From Brevibacillus thermoruber 423 (GTDB taxonomy: Bacteria > Bacillota > Bacilli > Brevibacillales > Brevibacillaceae): a DNA stretch of 64,000 bases. The stretch spans positions 308,624-372,623 of the forward strand of contig NZ_KE695649.1 in NCBI RefSeq assembly GCF_000454065.1. Reading direction: 5' to 3'. Every line of letters starts with the position of its first letter. Positions within the stretch are counted from its first letter, which is position 1. Below are positions 15,960-24,257 of the stretch, piece after piece. The position numbers were made by a program, and so were the translations under genes. The notes below the pieces were generated by a model, which did not search any database, was not told the DNA's origin, and saw only the letters and a list, made by a program, of their open reading frames with translations.

Positions 15960-16490
15960 ATGATGACTTCATGTGCGGCGTCAAGGCAAAATATGCTACA
16001 TGATTACAATTTTTTTAGATTGCGAGATACATATTTTCCCTCTGCCCGGCGCATGATAGAAAGGGAATGCTTGCATGCAACCTCCATAGGCTCCGCTTAC
16101 GGCAGGGCCGAGTTTGAAGCAGAGGAGATGGTGGCCCTGGAAAGAAACCGGTATTACATCACGCTGCAGTCGGGGACGACCGTGGCCGAGATCCGCGACG
16201 TCAAGGGCGATTCCACCTACGACTTTGAGATCGAGGCGACCGAGGTGGAAGCGGGAATGCTGCGCGACCTGTTCAACCACTGCGTGCACGGGGACTTCAT
16301 GATGTGGATGCACGGGCATACCTTGTGGAGCGACATGCCGGATCGGGACAACGACGAGTACGACGACAACCTGCGCGAGATTTACCGCACGATCTACCGG
16401 CTGGGCACGCCGAAAACCCGGAACGATCTCGAACAGATGGGATTGGTGGAGAGGCTGGGGTTGGACAGGGACGGGCTGCGGCCGCTGTAG
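15960..16490 (+). CDS. Uncharacterised acidic protein
   Basis: A 176-residue frame, divergent from the TolC-like gene. I do not recognise the family. The part from about residue 55 (EEMVALERNRYYITLQSGTTVAEI) has high GC3 like the rest of the chromosome and ends in a DRDNDEYDDNLREIYRTIYRLG helix. The first 30 residues look atypical, and the true start may be an internal codon such as ATG 16053 or TTG 16065, the latter preceded by GAAAGGG. No membrane segment. Possible Fur control because of the shared intergenic box. Confidence 0.5.
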   Translation: MMTSCAASRQNMLHDYNFFRLRDTYFPSARRMIERECLHATSIGSAYGRAEFEAEEMVALERNRYYITLQSGTTVAEIRDVKGDSTYDFEIEATEVEAGMLRDLFNHCVHGDFMMWMHGHTLWSDMPDRDNDEYDDNLREIYRTIYRLGTPKTRNDLEQMGLVERLGLDRDGLRPL

Positions 16491-16618
16491 CCAGGCCATT
16501 TCACAATTTTCCACATTCGCTTGACAATCGTGCCACATTGTTTGCGTAGACTGTTACCTGCAGCCGGGAAGCGACCGGCATCATGACCAGATCAGTACGC
16601 AAAAAGGAGTGACGGAAC

Positions 16619-17272
16619 ATGAAACTTTGGCAAAAAAGCGTTTTGGCGACAGCACTCGTGATGGGTCTGGCGATTCCGGCCGGCGTACACGCGGCGGACA
16701 CCCAGGCACGGCCGGCGGCGAAGCTCATCCAGGCCGGACAGGTCGGCGCGCAGCACGAGCATCAAGGCGAACACCAAAAAGGCAAATGGCACCGCGGGAT
16801 GCACCTGAATGCACACCGTCAGATGTACCTGACCCTGCTGGCCGAAAAGTACACGCCGGACAGCGTGGACGAATGGAAAGCCGCTTTTGCCGAACGGGAA
16901 CGCCTGATGACGGAACTGAAGGCGGTGCGGGAGCAAAACGGCCAGGACGAGCAAAAACAAAAGCTGCGGGAGGAATGGAAAGCGCTGAGCGAAAAACTGC
17001 ACGAGCAGGTGAAAAACGGCGAGATCACCCGAGAGCAGATGAAGCAGCAGTTGAAAGAATGGCGCGTCAAAAACTTCGGCGAGCGCAATCCAAAAGACGC
17101 GGAAACGATGCGCGCCGTGATGGAACAGTTTAAACAGACCCACGAGGCGTTCGACGCCGCGATCCAATCCGGTGACGCCGCGAAGATCAAGGACGTGCTG
17201 CCGAAGCTCCTGGACGAGGTGAAAACGGTCAACCAGCACCTCGCCAAAAAGCTGGAACAGAAGAAAAACTAG
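16619..17272 (+). CDS. Secreted helical CpxP/Spy-like protein
   Basis: A 217-residue protein with a Sec signal peptide (MKLWQKSVLATALVMGLAIPAGVHAAD), a short His/Gln/Lys-rich linker (residues about 45-60) and a long charged helical region that resembles the periplasmic CpxP/Spy type of stress proteins, although the LTxxQ motif is not clear. It lies just before cssRS, a sensor system for secretion stress, and may report to it or be a target. TTGACA at 16521 with a weak -10 (TAGACT, spacer 20) is a possible promoter; AAAAAGGAGTGA is the RBS. Confidence 0.72.
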   Translation: MKLWQKSVLATALVMGLAIPAGVHAADTQARPAAKLIQAGQVGAQHEHQGEHQKGKWHRGMHLNAHRQMYLTLLAEKYTPDSVDEWKAAFAERERLMTELKAVREQNGQDEQKQKLREEWKALSEKLHEQVKNGEITREQMKQQLKEWRVKNFGERNPKDAETMRAVMEQFKQTHEAFDAAIQSGDAAKIKDVLPKLLDEVKTVNQHLAKKLEQKKN

Positions 17273-17306
17273 CGGGCAGCCGCCGGTTTTCGGTACAATA
17301 GGAACC

Positions 17307-17340
17307 AAAAAAGGACGTGTCCCCGTGCGCGTCCTTTTTT
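17307..17340 (+). terminator. Terminator between the CpxP-like gene and cssRS
   Basis: An 11-bp stem AAAAAAGGACG/CGTCCTTTTTT. Confidence 0.85.
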
Positions 17341-17398
17341 CATGGAATGGGCCGGCCGGACGGGATGCCGGCATTCGCAGGGGGAAGACGGAGGAGGC

Positions 17399-17680
17399 AT
17401 GAACGTGAGCTATCTCATTTATCTGGTGGAAGATGAGGACAATCTGAACCGGGTACTCACCTCCTTGCAAAACGAAGGGTGGCAGGTGGGTTCGTTTCAC
17501 AACGGGGAAGCGGCCCGGGCCAGGCGTTTGAACGGGAAAGCATCCTGCGCCGCATCTGGGGCGATGATTACCGGGACCGACCGCGTCGTCGACGATCTGG
17601 TGCGCCGCCTGCGCAAGAAAATGCCGGAGCTGCGGCTGGAAACCCTGTACGGATTTGGCTACAGGATGATCGGCTCATGA
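17399..17680 (+). pseudogene. cssR: cssR response regulator, internally deleted and frameshifted
   Basis: The first 42 codons encode the CssR-type receiver start (LIYLVEDEDNLN, NEGWQVGSFHNGEA) and the last 33 the CssR winged-helix end (GTDRVVDDLVRRLRKKMPEL, YGFGYRM). About 130 codons between them are gone, including the phosphoacceptor aspartate. A stretch encoding FERESILRRIWGDDY is still present at about 17523-17567 but in another frame, and a single extra base before GTDRVV restores the original frame. The 93-residue product could neither be phosphorylated nor bind DNA normally. A strong RBS (GGAGGAGG) is kept. Confidence 0.85.
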
Positions 17681-19017
17681 AAAACTACCCGTTGGCTGTC
17701 CAGATCTGGCTGGTCTTCGCCGGCATCACGCTGGGCGTCGCGATCCTCCTGGCCCTTTTGTTTCCGTGGACGCTGCGCAGCTTTTTTACCCGGGAAATCT
17801 TCGTCACCATCGAGACGGCCCAGGATACGCTGCTGGATTACATCCGGCCTCCCCTGGAGGAAAACAGGCTGTTCAGGCGGGAACTGGAGAGGAAAAACAT
17901 ACGCACGGTGAACCACGTTTTCTTTCGCGAAAACGGCAGGCCGATTGTCGGACGGATGCTGCCGCGCTCGTTTGTCGAGATGGTCGGGGAGGATATTCGC
18001 ACGCAGCTGCCCGACGTCCAGCGGTATATCCGCAGCGTGGACGACGACACCATTTTCTACGTCATTCGCCGGGAACAGGCGAACGGCAGGACGGTGTACC
18101 TGGTGTCGTACGTCTGGGAGAGCTACTTGAACGACCTGGTGCGCACGCTGGTTCGCCGGCTGTTCCTGATCCTGGGGATCGTACTGGTGGCCAGCCTGCT
18201 GCCCTGCATCTGGCTGGCCCGCTACCTCACCCGTCCGCTGGTGCAGATGGAAAAGCGGGTGAAACGGATCGCCGACCGGGATTGGCACGAACCGTTCGTG
18301 ACGGACCGCAGCGACGAAATCGGCCGGCTGTCCCGTTCGATCGAGCGGATGAGGGAGCGGCTGGTTCGGCAGGATGAAGCCCAGCAGGCCTTTTTGCAGG
18401 ACGTCTCCCACGAGCTGAAAACGCCGGTGATGGTGATTCGCAGCTACGCCCAGTCGATCCTGGACGGGATCTATCCGCGCGGCGACCTGCAGGGGTCGGT
18501 GCAGGTGATCGACAGCGAGGCGGAGCGGTTGGAAAAACGGATTCGCGGCCTGCTCTACATGACCAAGCTGGATTATCTGGAGACGCGCCGGCCGGAGCAC
18601 CGGCCGTTTCGCCTGGACGAGCTGGCCCGCGATGTATGGGAGCGGCTGCGCTGGCGGCGGACCGACGTCCGCTGGGAGGAGTCGCTGGAGCCGGTGACCG
18701 TCACGGGCGACAGGGAGCAGTGGGGCGTCCTGCTGGAAAACCTGCTGGACAACCAGACGCGCTATGCCCGGGAGCGGATTTTCCTCTCACTGCGGCAGGA
18801 AGCCGGAAAGGCGGTGCTGCGCATCGGCAACGACGGGCCGCCCATTCCGGAGGAGGAAGCGCTGTTCAAGCAGTTTGTGAAAGGGGAGAAGGGGGAGTTC
18901 GGCCTGGGCTTGGCGATTGTGCAGCGGATTGCCCGGCTGCACCGTGCCCATTTGCGGGCGGCCAACACGGACGACGGCGTCTGCTTTACCGTGGAGATTC
19001 CCCTGCATCCGGAGTAA
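17677..19017 (+). CDS. cssS: CssS-like sensor histidine kinase
   Basis: A 446-residue HK: transmembrane helix 1 (about 9-32), an extracytoplasmic sensor of about 130 residues, transmembrane helix 2 (about 162-185), a HAMP domain, H-box DVSHELKTPV with H245, N-box ENLLDNQTRYA and G-boxes GNDGPPIP and GEFGLGLAIV. All catalytic motifs are intact. The ATG overlaps the stop of the broken cssR. In B. subtilis CssRS answers secretion and heat stress through HtrA-type proteases. Here the kinase appears to have lost its cognate regulator. Confidence 0.85.
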   Translation: MKNYPLAVQIWLVFAGITLGVAILLALLFPWTLRSFFTREIFVTIETAQDTLLDYIRPPLEENRLFRRELERKNIRTVNHVFFRENGRPIVGRMLPRSFVEMVGEDIRTQLPDVQRYIRSVDDDTIFYVIRREQANGRTVYLVSYVWESYLNDLVRTLVRRLFLILGIVLVASLLPCIWLARYLTRPLVQMEKRVKRIADRDWHEPFVTDRSDEIGRLSRSIERMRERLVRQDEAQQAFLQDVSHELKTPVMVIRSYAQSILDGIYPRGDLQGSVQVIDSEAERLEKRIRGLLYMTKLDYLETRRPEHRPFRLDELARDVWERLRWRRTDVRWEESLEPVTVTGDREQWGVLLENLLDNQTRYARERIFLSLRQEAGKAVLRIGNDGPPIPEEEALFKQFVKGEKGEFGLGLAIVQRIARLHRAHLRAANTDDGVCFTVEIPLHPE

Positions 19018-19297
19018 AGGGCGGCGGCGACTGGTCATGCAGCGCCTGGCTGCTCCACTCCTCGATCACCGACAGATGCTCCTGCCTGCAGGCGGGACAC
19101 CAGCCCACGTGCAGGCAGTGGTGGTGGAGCCGGTCGGGAAAGCCGTTGTTCAGCTTGGAGTCGTCGATCTCCAGGTACGGGCTGTAATCGCCGTAGTAGT
19201 CATACAGCCGTCCGGCGTCGTCCAACGGGCGGCCGCAGCGGGGGCATGCTTCCTGGTAGGGCATGAGGCCGTTGCAGACGGGGCAGAGATGGTCCAT
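18986..19297 (-). CDS. Zinc-ribbon protein of unknown function
   Basis: A 103-residue cytoplasmic protein with three CxxC pairs (CPVC at residues 5-8, CPRC at about 18-21, CPAC at about 67-70) and an HHHC motif, so it probably binds two zinc ions. The middle part has GDYSPYLEIDDSKLNNGFPD. The family is not recognised. Its 3' end overlaps the convergent cssS by 32 bp. The start is somewhat uncertain because GGAGGG lies 13 bp before the ATG. Confidence 0.68.
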   Translation of the reverse strand: MDHLCPVCNGLMPYQEACPRCGRPLDDAGRLYDYYGDYSPYLEIDDSKLNNGFPDRLHHHCLHVGWCPACRQEHLSVIEEWSSQALHDQSPPPFTPDAGESPR

Positions 19298-19443
19298 GGC
19301 GGGATGGATCCCTCCTTTTTTGTGGCGTCGTTCTCTCCCTACTGTGCGCCGGGGCGGCATCCCCTATGCAGAGCGGCTGGCGCAGGCAAACGGGCCGTCC
19401 CACGCGGAAGGACGGGTGGAACGCTTGTTCGGGCTTGCCCGAC

Positions 19444-19483
19444 AAAAAAGCCCTGTCCAGCCGAAGATAACGGCTGGCAGGGC
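19444..19483 (-). terminator. Terminator of yumC
   Basis: Minus-strand stem GCCCTGCCAGCCG/CGGCTGGACAGGGC followed by TTTTTT, 15 bp after the yumC stop. Confidence 0.88.
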
Positions 19484-19497
19484 GCTGCTGCGAACGG

Positions 19498-20508
19498 TTA
19501 CGACTTGAAATTGTCCATGCTGGAGGAGTGGCCGGGCTGCAGTTTCGCATCCGGATTGATGTAGGCGACCGCGTTGTTGACAGCGGTAGGCGCTTCGCCG
19601 AAGCCGACGGCGATCAGTTTGACCTTGCCCGGATAGGTGGCGATGTCGCCGGCCGCGTAGATCCCCGGAATGTTGGTCTCCATGCGGGAGTTGACGAGGA
19701 TGCCCCCTTTTTCCAGTTCCAGTCCCCAGTTCTTGATCGGTCCCAAAGACGAGATGAAGCCAAAGTTGACGATGACGGCGTCCACTTCCAGGTCGCGCTC
19801 TTCTTTGGTGACGTTGTTGACGATCGTGAGCCGTTCGATGCGTTCGTCGCCGTGCAGGGCGGCGATTTCATACGGCGTGGTGACGTTGACGCTGGAGGCC
19901 ATCAGCATTTCGACACTGTGTTCGTGAGCGCGGAACTTGTCGCGGCGGTGGATGAGAGTGACTTCCTTGGCAATCGGTTCGAGCATCAGCGCCCAGTCCA
20001 CGGCGGAATCCCCGCCGCCGATGACGGCTACGCGCTGTCCCTTGAAGGAGTTCAGATCGGTGACGAAATAGTGCAGGTTGGCTTTTTCGTACTTGGCGGC
20101 GTCAGGATGTTCCAGTTTGCGGGGCTCAAACGCGCCCACGCCGGCGGTGATGATGACGGCGCGCGAGTAGTGAATGCCTTTGTCGGTGGTGATTTCAAAG
20201 ATGTCATTCGGTTTCTTCTCGACGTTTTCCACCTTTTCCTCCAGGCAGACGGTCGGTTGAAACCGGGAGACCTGCTCTTTCAAATTGTTGATCAGGTCCT
20301 GGGCCAGCACTTTCGGAAACCCGGCCACATCGTATATGTATTTTTCCGGGTACAGGGCAGAAAGCTGTCCGCCAAGCTGCGGCATGCTTTCGATAATCTT
20401 TACGCTAACCTGGCGCATCCCGCCGTAAAACGCGGTGAACAAGCCGGCAGGGCCGCCTCCGATAATGGTAATGTCATACACCTGCTCGTCCTTTTGCAGA
20501 AGGTTCAA
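19498..20508 (-). CDS. yumC: Ferredoxin/flavodoxin-NADP+ reductase, YumC type
   Basis: A 336-residue thioredoxin-reductase-like ferredoxin-NADP+ reductase. It has the FAD motif [14 protein letters not shown] motif [12 protein letters not shown] and the C-terminal [22 protein letters not shown], but lacks the redox CxxC of thioredoxin reductase. The TTG at 20506-20508 is chosen because GGAGG lies 9 bp upstream and the resulting length matches YumC; the open frame upstream is unlike any protein. A minus-strand TATAAT at 20549-20554 is a plausible -10. Confidence 0.9.
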   Translation of the reverse strand: MNLLQKDEQVYDITIIGGGPAGLFTAFYGGMRQVSVKIIESMPQLGGQLSALYPEKYIYDVAGFPKVLAQDLINNLKEQVSRFQPTVCLEEKVENVEKKPNDIFEITTDKGIHYSRAVIITAGVGAFEPRKLEHPDAAKYEKANLHYFVTDLNSFKGQRVAVIGGGDSAVDWALMLEPIAKEVTLIHRRDKFRAHEHSVEMLMASSVNVTTPYEIAALHGDERIERLTIVNNVTKEERDLEVDAVIVNFGFISSLGPIKNWGLELEKGGILVNSRMETNIPGIYAAGDIATYPGKVKLIAVGFGEAPTAVNNAVAYINPDAKLQPGHSSSMDNFKS

Positions 20509-20659
20509 TCTCAAGCACCTCCGAAATATTCTGAAAGCATCCTTTCCTATTATACCCATACCTGTAAACGAAAAAAAGAAGAGAAAAAACGGGGAGATGG
20601 GCAAAAATGACTTGAAAATCTTGTCGACTCCTTTTAATATGAGTGTGAATGTAACGAAT

Positions 20660-20702
20660 TTGACAAAATTTTTTGTTTCCTGGATTGTGCTTTTTTTCAC
20701 AG
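20660..20702 (+). promoter_or_regulatory. Promoter of the NDH-2 gene with a Rex-like operator
   Basis: TTGACA at 20660-20665 is the -35; the weak -10 region (GATTGT, 17-bp spacer) runs into TTGTG-N8-CACAG at 20685-20702. This matches the Rex half-sites TTGTG/CACAA at 9 of 10 positions with the correct 18-bp length. Rex is the NADH-sensing repressor that controls the NDH-2 gene ndh in B. subtilis, so the position is biologically sensible. The rest of the 20509-20843 gap holds no gene. Confidence 0.6.
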
Positions 20703-20843
20703 ATTGGAGCACCGGATCTGGCAGGGCAATTATTCCGTTTATACAGGAGCGGTCGTTCAGGGCATCTTAAGCGTATCCAATCACGTGAAATTTCGCACAA
20801 ACTTCCAGGGAATGCCTATCATAACACGAATGGAAGGGATACC

Positions 20844-22034
20844 ATGAGCACACCCAAAATCCTCATCCTCGGCGCCGGATACGGAGGCCTGCTGACCACG
20901 CTGAAGCTGCAGAAAAAGCTGAACTACAACGAAGCGGAAATCACGCTGGTCAACAAGCACAACTACCACTACATCACCACCTGGCTGCACGAGCCGGCTG
21001 CCGGCACCGCTTCCGCCGACCACGCCCGCGTCAGCCTGGATCAGATCATCGACATGAACAAGGTAAACTTTGTAAAAGGCACCGTTCAGTCCATCCAGCC
21101 GGACGAACAAACCGTCACGCTGGAAAACGGCGAAGTGCTCAGCTATGACTACCTGGTGATCGGTCTGGGCAGCGAGCCGGAAACGTTTGGCATCCAAGGC
21201 TTGAAAGAATACGCGTTCAGCATCCGCAGCATCAACGCCGTGCGCCAGATCCGCGAGCACATCGAGTACATGTTCGCCAAGTACAAAAACGAGCCGGAGC
21301 GCACCGATTACCTCACCTTCGTGGTGGGCGGAGCCGGCTTCACCGGCATCGAGTTCTGCGGCGAGCTGGCCGACCGCGTTCCGGAGCTGTGCCGGGAGTT
21401 TGACGTCGATCCGGAACTGGTGAAAATCTACTGCATCGAAGCGGCGCCGACCGCTCTGCCGGGCTTTGATCCGGAGCTGGTCAGCTACGCGATGGACGTC
21501 CTGGGCCGCAAAGGCGTCGAGTTCAAGATCGGCACGCCGATCAAGGAGTGCACCGCAGATGGCGTCCTGCTGGCTACCGGCGAAGAGATCAAGTCGAAAA
21601 CCGTCGTTTGGGCGGCGGGTGTGCGCGGCAACAGCATCGTGGAGAAATCCGGCTTCGAAGTCATGCGCGGCCGCGTGAAGGTAGACGAGTACCTGCGCGC
21701 GCCGGGCTACGAAAACGTGTTTGTCGTCGGCGACTGCGCCCTGATCTTTAACGCCGAGGGCCGTCCGTATCCGCCGACCGCCCAGATCGCCGTACAGGAA
21801 GGGGAAAACCTGGGCGACAACCTGGTGGCCCTGATTCGCGGCGAAGTGATGCAGCCGTTCGTTCCGGCGCTGCAGGGTACCCTGGCATCGCTCGGCAAAG
21901 GCGAAGGCATCGGCATGGTCGGCTCGAAAAAGCTGTTCGGCAGCACCGCCGCCCTGATGAAAAAGGCGAGCGACCTCCGCTACCTGTGGAAGATCGGCGG
22001 GGTTGGCCTGGCCATGAAAAAAGTGCGGTTGTAA
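20844..22034 (+). CDS. yumB: Type II NADH dehydrogenase (NDH-2)
   Basis: A 396-residue membrane-associated flavoenzyme that passes electrons from NADH to menaquinone without pumping protons. Motifs: FAD-binding [13 protein letters not shown] at residue 9, NADH-binding [15 protein letters not shown], quinone-site region [11 protein letters not shown] and an amphipathic C-terminal helix pair for membrane attachment. It could equally be called ndh; YumB is preferred because yumC and yuiABC flank it. A small gene follows after 9 bp. Confidence 0.9.
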   Translation: MSTPKILILGAGYGGLLTTLKLQKKLNYNEAEITLVNKHNYHYITTWLHEPAAGTASADHARVSLDQIIDMNKVNFVKGTVQSIQPDEQTVTLENGEVLSYDYLVIGLGSEPETFGIQGLKEYAFSIRSINAVRQIREHIEYMFAKYKNEPERTDYLTFVVGGAGFTGIEFCGELADRVPELCREFDVDPELVKIYCIEAAPTALPGFDPELVSYAMDVLGRKGVEFKIGTPIKECTADGVLLATGEEIKSKTVVWAAGVRGNSIVEKSGFEVMRGRVKVDEYLRAPGYENVFVVGDCALIFNAEGRPYPPTAQIAVQEGENLGDNLVALIRGEVMQPFVPALQGTLASLGKGEGIGMVGSKKLFGSTAALMKKASDLRYLWKIGGVGLAMKKVRL

Positions 22035-22043
22035 GAGGCAGCC

Positions 22044-22295
22044 ATGCGTCACGCCAGTATTCAGGTCAGAGGATTGCTGACGAGGGATGAACTGGAGCGC
22101 TACAACGCGCTGATGGAGGTAGGCGCCTACCTGGAGGAACAGGGCCGCTACGACCTGGCCCAGCACGTGCAGCGCGAAGTCGACATCCTGATCCTGCCCG
22201 CGATCGAACGCCTGAAAGAAAAAGGGCGGGAGCGGGACCGGGAAAACCTCCGCTACATGATCGACAACGGCCTGCTCGACGCAGACGACGAGTAG
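22044..22295 (+). CDS. Small helical protein downstream of NDH-2
   Basis: An 83-residue highly charged helical protein (TRDELERYNALMEVGAYLEEQGRYDLAQHV...) with no membrane segment. I do not recognise it. It starts 9 bp after the NDH-2 stop and is followed by a terminator, so it is the second gene of that operon and might modulate or tether the dehydrogenase (inference from position only). Confidence 0.65.
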   Translation: MRHASIQVRGLLTRDELERYNALMEVGAYLEEQGRYDLAQHVQREVDILILPAIERLKEKGRERDRENLRYMIDNGLLDADDE

Positions 22296-22358
22296 CGCGA
22301 AGAAAAGGGCCGGCGAAACGCAGGCGGTTTGGGAAAGCAGGACAGACATGCACGAATG

Positions 22359-22385
22359 CCCCCGGGGAAATGCCGGGGGTTTTTG
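22359..22385 (+). terminator. Terminator of the NDH-2 operon
   Basis: Stem CCCCCGG/CCGGGGG with a 7-nt loop and TTTTT. Confidence 0.85.
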
Positions 22386-22620
22386 TGGTGGTCTTCTGGA
22401 TGGACTATGTCAGCGGGGAGCTACGGCCGCAGGAGGGAGAGAATCGCTGAGGCCGCGTTCCTGCCGATTCGCCGGCTGCTGGATGATCCGCTCGCGGCCA
22501 TCATACTGTCCCGTTTCACCGCCAGGGAGCAGGGACTCGCCGGGAGGGAGTACGGTATCGAGCCCGTCTTTCAGTACACCCGCTATAAAATCTTCTCGCA
22601 TTCGTGAGAAATAGACAGAA
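22386..22620 (+). other. Stretch without a convincing gene
   Basis: An open frame of about 66 codons from ATG 22407 to 22607 (ending in AREQGLAGREYGIEPVFQYTRYKIF) is followed at once by a good terminator, which hints at a transcript. There is no ribosome site at the possible starts, so I do not call a gene. Confidence 0.3.
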
Positions 22621-22656
22621 AAACCGGGATGCAGCCGCTTACATCCCGGTTTTTTT
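22621..22656 (+). terminator. Intrinsic terminator
   Basis: An 11-bp stem AAACCGGGATG/CATCCCGGTTT followed by TTTT. Confidence 0.8.
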
Positions 22657-22775
22657 CCGTTTTCCGAGTGATTTTCCCGTTGTCGTGCCTGCGGATTCTC
22701 TGTTATAGTAAGACACATCTAAAAAATCAGAAAATACAATTTATTTCCCGAGTGGATGGGAAAGGAGAGGTCACC

Positions 22776-22922
22776 ATGAGAACCGAACAAGAACAATGCC
22801 CGTACTGCAAGGGGCAGGGGTATTTCCAACTGCTGCTGGGCGGCACCGAGAACTGTCCGGGCTGTGAAGGCACCGGGACTCATTCCGAACCGATGACGGC
22901 CGCTTCTCCCGTCAAAGCGTAG
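22776..22922 (+). CDS. yuiA: YuiA-like double zinc-finger microprotein
   Basis: A 48-residue protein with two DnaJ-type CxxCxGxG half-fingers, CPYCKGQG and CPGCEGTG, separated by YFQLLLGGTEN. One zinc ion would be held by the four cysteines. RBS AAAGGAGAGG, and a terminator follows. YuiA sits beside yuiB and yumB in B. subtilis; function unknown. Confidence 0.85.
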   Translation: MRTEQEQCPYCKGQGYFQLLLGGTENCPGCEGTGTHSEPMTAASPVKA

Positions 22923-22927
22923 CCGAA

Positions 22928-22952
22928 AGCCGACGAACGTCGGCTCTTTTGT
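22928..22952 (+). terminator. Terminator after yuiA
   Basis: Stem AGCCGACG/CGTCGGCT followed by CTTTTGTTT. Confidence 0.75.
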
Positions 22953-23085
22953 TTGGGCCTGCACAGGGCGGCGCCGCTTTTCCGATTGACCTCCCCCGGG
23001 GATTGGGCTACACTAAAAAGCGGAAACGGACGTGGTTTGGACGCGAATGCCGATACGTCCAGAAGGCTGGAGGATTGAACGGGCG

Positions 23086-23346
23086 ATGAGTTTGCTGCAA
23101 TTTGTGGTGTCCATTGTGCTGTTTGCCGTGCTCGGTTTTGGCATCGGTTTTATCATAAACATGATTTTGCGGACGACCTGGCTGCCGGTGGTGCTCGTCA
23201 TCGGCGTGGTGGTCGGGGCGCTGTTGTACAAAAAAATCGTTCCCGGCCCCTGGGACGCGATCATCCTGGGATGCGGCATGGCGGGCACGGTGGTCAGCGG
23301 TTGGACGATCCAAACGCTGCGGAAAAAAGGGTATCGGATGTTTTAA
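23086..23346 (+). CDS. yuiB: YuiB-like membrane protein
   Basis: An 86-residue protein with two to three transmembrane helices (residues about 4-28, 32-50 and 58-76) and the YuiB end TLRKKGYRMF. The start at 23086 (MSLLQFVVSIVLF) matches the family N-terminus, with GGAGG 12 bp upstream. Function unknown. Confidence 0.82.
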   Translation: MSLLQFVVSIVLFAVLGFGIGFIINMILRTTWLPVVLVIGVVVGALLYKKIVPGPWDAIILGCGMAGTVVSGWTIQTLRKKGYRMF

Positions 23347-23423
23347 CGACGGTTCGGGCGGGCCTTTTGCGGGGTCTGCCTTTTTCTGTTCAGGCTGCAC
23401 AACCTTCTCGGCGACAGGAGCTT

Positions 23424-23451
23424 CCGCCTCCCGGCACGGGGCGGCTTTTTT
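23424..23451 (+). terminator. Terminator after yuiB
   Basis: Stem CCGCCtCC/GGGGCGG with a bulged T, followed by a T-run. Confidence 0.65.
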
Positions 23452-23550
23452 GTGCCACAAGATCCAGAATATTTTTGTAATGAGGTCATTTTGTGTATAG
23501 TTTCCTTCTCTTCGGGACAAGACTAGAACCGAGAGGAGGTTTTTTACAGA

Positions 23551-24168
23551 ATGAATGGTAAGCGATTGGTGAGTATGATCGTCTTGGGCGTTACCGTACT
23601 GACCGGCTTCGCGACCGACGGATTGGGCTACAATGTAATGGGGGATCGCTCCGTCCAGACCGCATTCGGCGTCACGGAGACGAGGGATGGCAGGCAGGTC
23701 GTCAAGAAACGGACCGTTTCCACCAGCTCCTTCCTCCCGATGACCGACAAGAACGAACGGATGCTGGAGCAGTATCCCAAGGTTCGCGTCGTGGCGACGG
23801 GGTATTACGCCGGGTATGAATCGACGGGCAAACATCCGTCCCATCCGTCTTACGGCATTACATACTCGGGCGTGAGGGTTCGCCGGGATGAATACTCCAC
23901 CATTGCCGCCGACCTGCGCGTGTTTCCGCTGGGAACGGTCCTGTACATACCCGGTTACGGCTACGGCGTGGTGGCGGACAAAGGAGGGGCCATTCGCGGC
24001 CACAAGATCGACCTCTATTTTGAAACCAAGCAGGATGTGTTCAAGCAGTGGGGCAAAAAAGCCCTGGACGTGTACGTCATCCGCCGCGGCGACGGCAAGG
24101 TGACGGAAGCGATGATGACCCGACTGAACGAAAAAGGAATCGCGGCGATGGCCGACCCCATCCACTGA
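23551..24168 (+). CDS. yuiC: Secreted 3D-domain protein YuiC (muralytic transglycosylase)
   Basis: A 205-residue secreted protein: signal sequence (residues 1-26), linker, then the 3D domain with its three conserved aspartates in [18 protein letters not shown] and HKIDLYF. Stationary-phase-survival YuiC of B. subtilis is a lytic transglycosylase related to the MltA core and RpfB, active on cell-wall glycan. RBS GAGAGGAGG with a slightly long spacer. Monocistronic. Confidence 0.87.
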   Translation: MNGKRLVSMIVLGVTVLTGFATDGLGYNVMGDRSVQTAFGVTETRDGRQVVKKRTVSTSSFLPMTDKNERMLEQYPKVRVVATGYYAGYESTGKHPSHPSYGITYSGVRVRRDEYSTIAADLRVFPLGTVLYIPGYGYGVVADKGGAIRGHKIDLYFETKQDVFKQWGKKALDVYVIRRGDGKVTEAMMTRLNEKGIAAMADPIH

Positions 24169-24191
24169 CTTTAGCGGGATGGGAACACACA

Positions 24192-24232
24192 AAAGGATTT
24201 GCCCCGGTGTTGATGCCGGCGGCAAATCCTTT
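24192..24232. terminator. Bidirectional terminator between yuiC and the BtuF-like gene
   Basis: A 12-bp stem AAAGGATTTGCC/GGCAAATCCTTT with an inner CCGG pairing. Confidence 0.82.
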
Positions 24233-24257
24233 GCTTGTGTACAGGGGAAACACGCTT

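Noticed and set aside
22407..22607. Possible 66-codon gene between two terminators.
   Set aside because: No ribosome site at any start and no recognisable protein pattern; kept only as a described gap.
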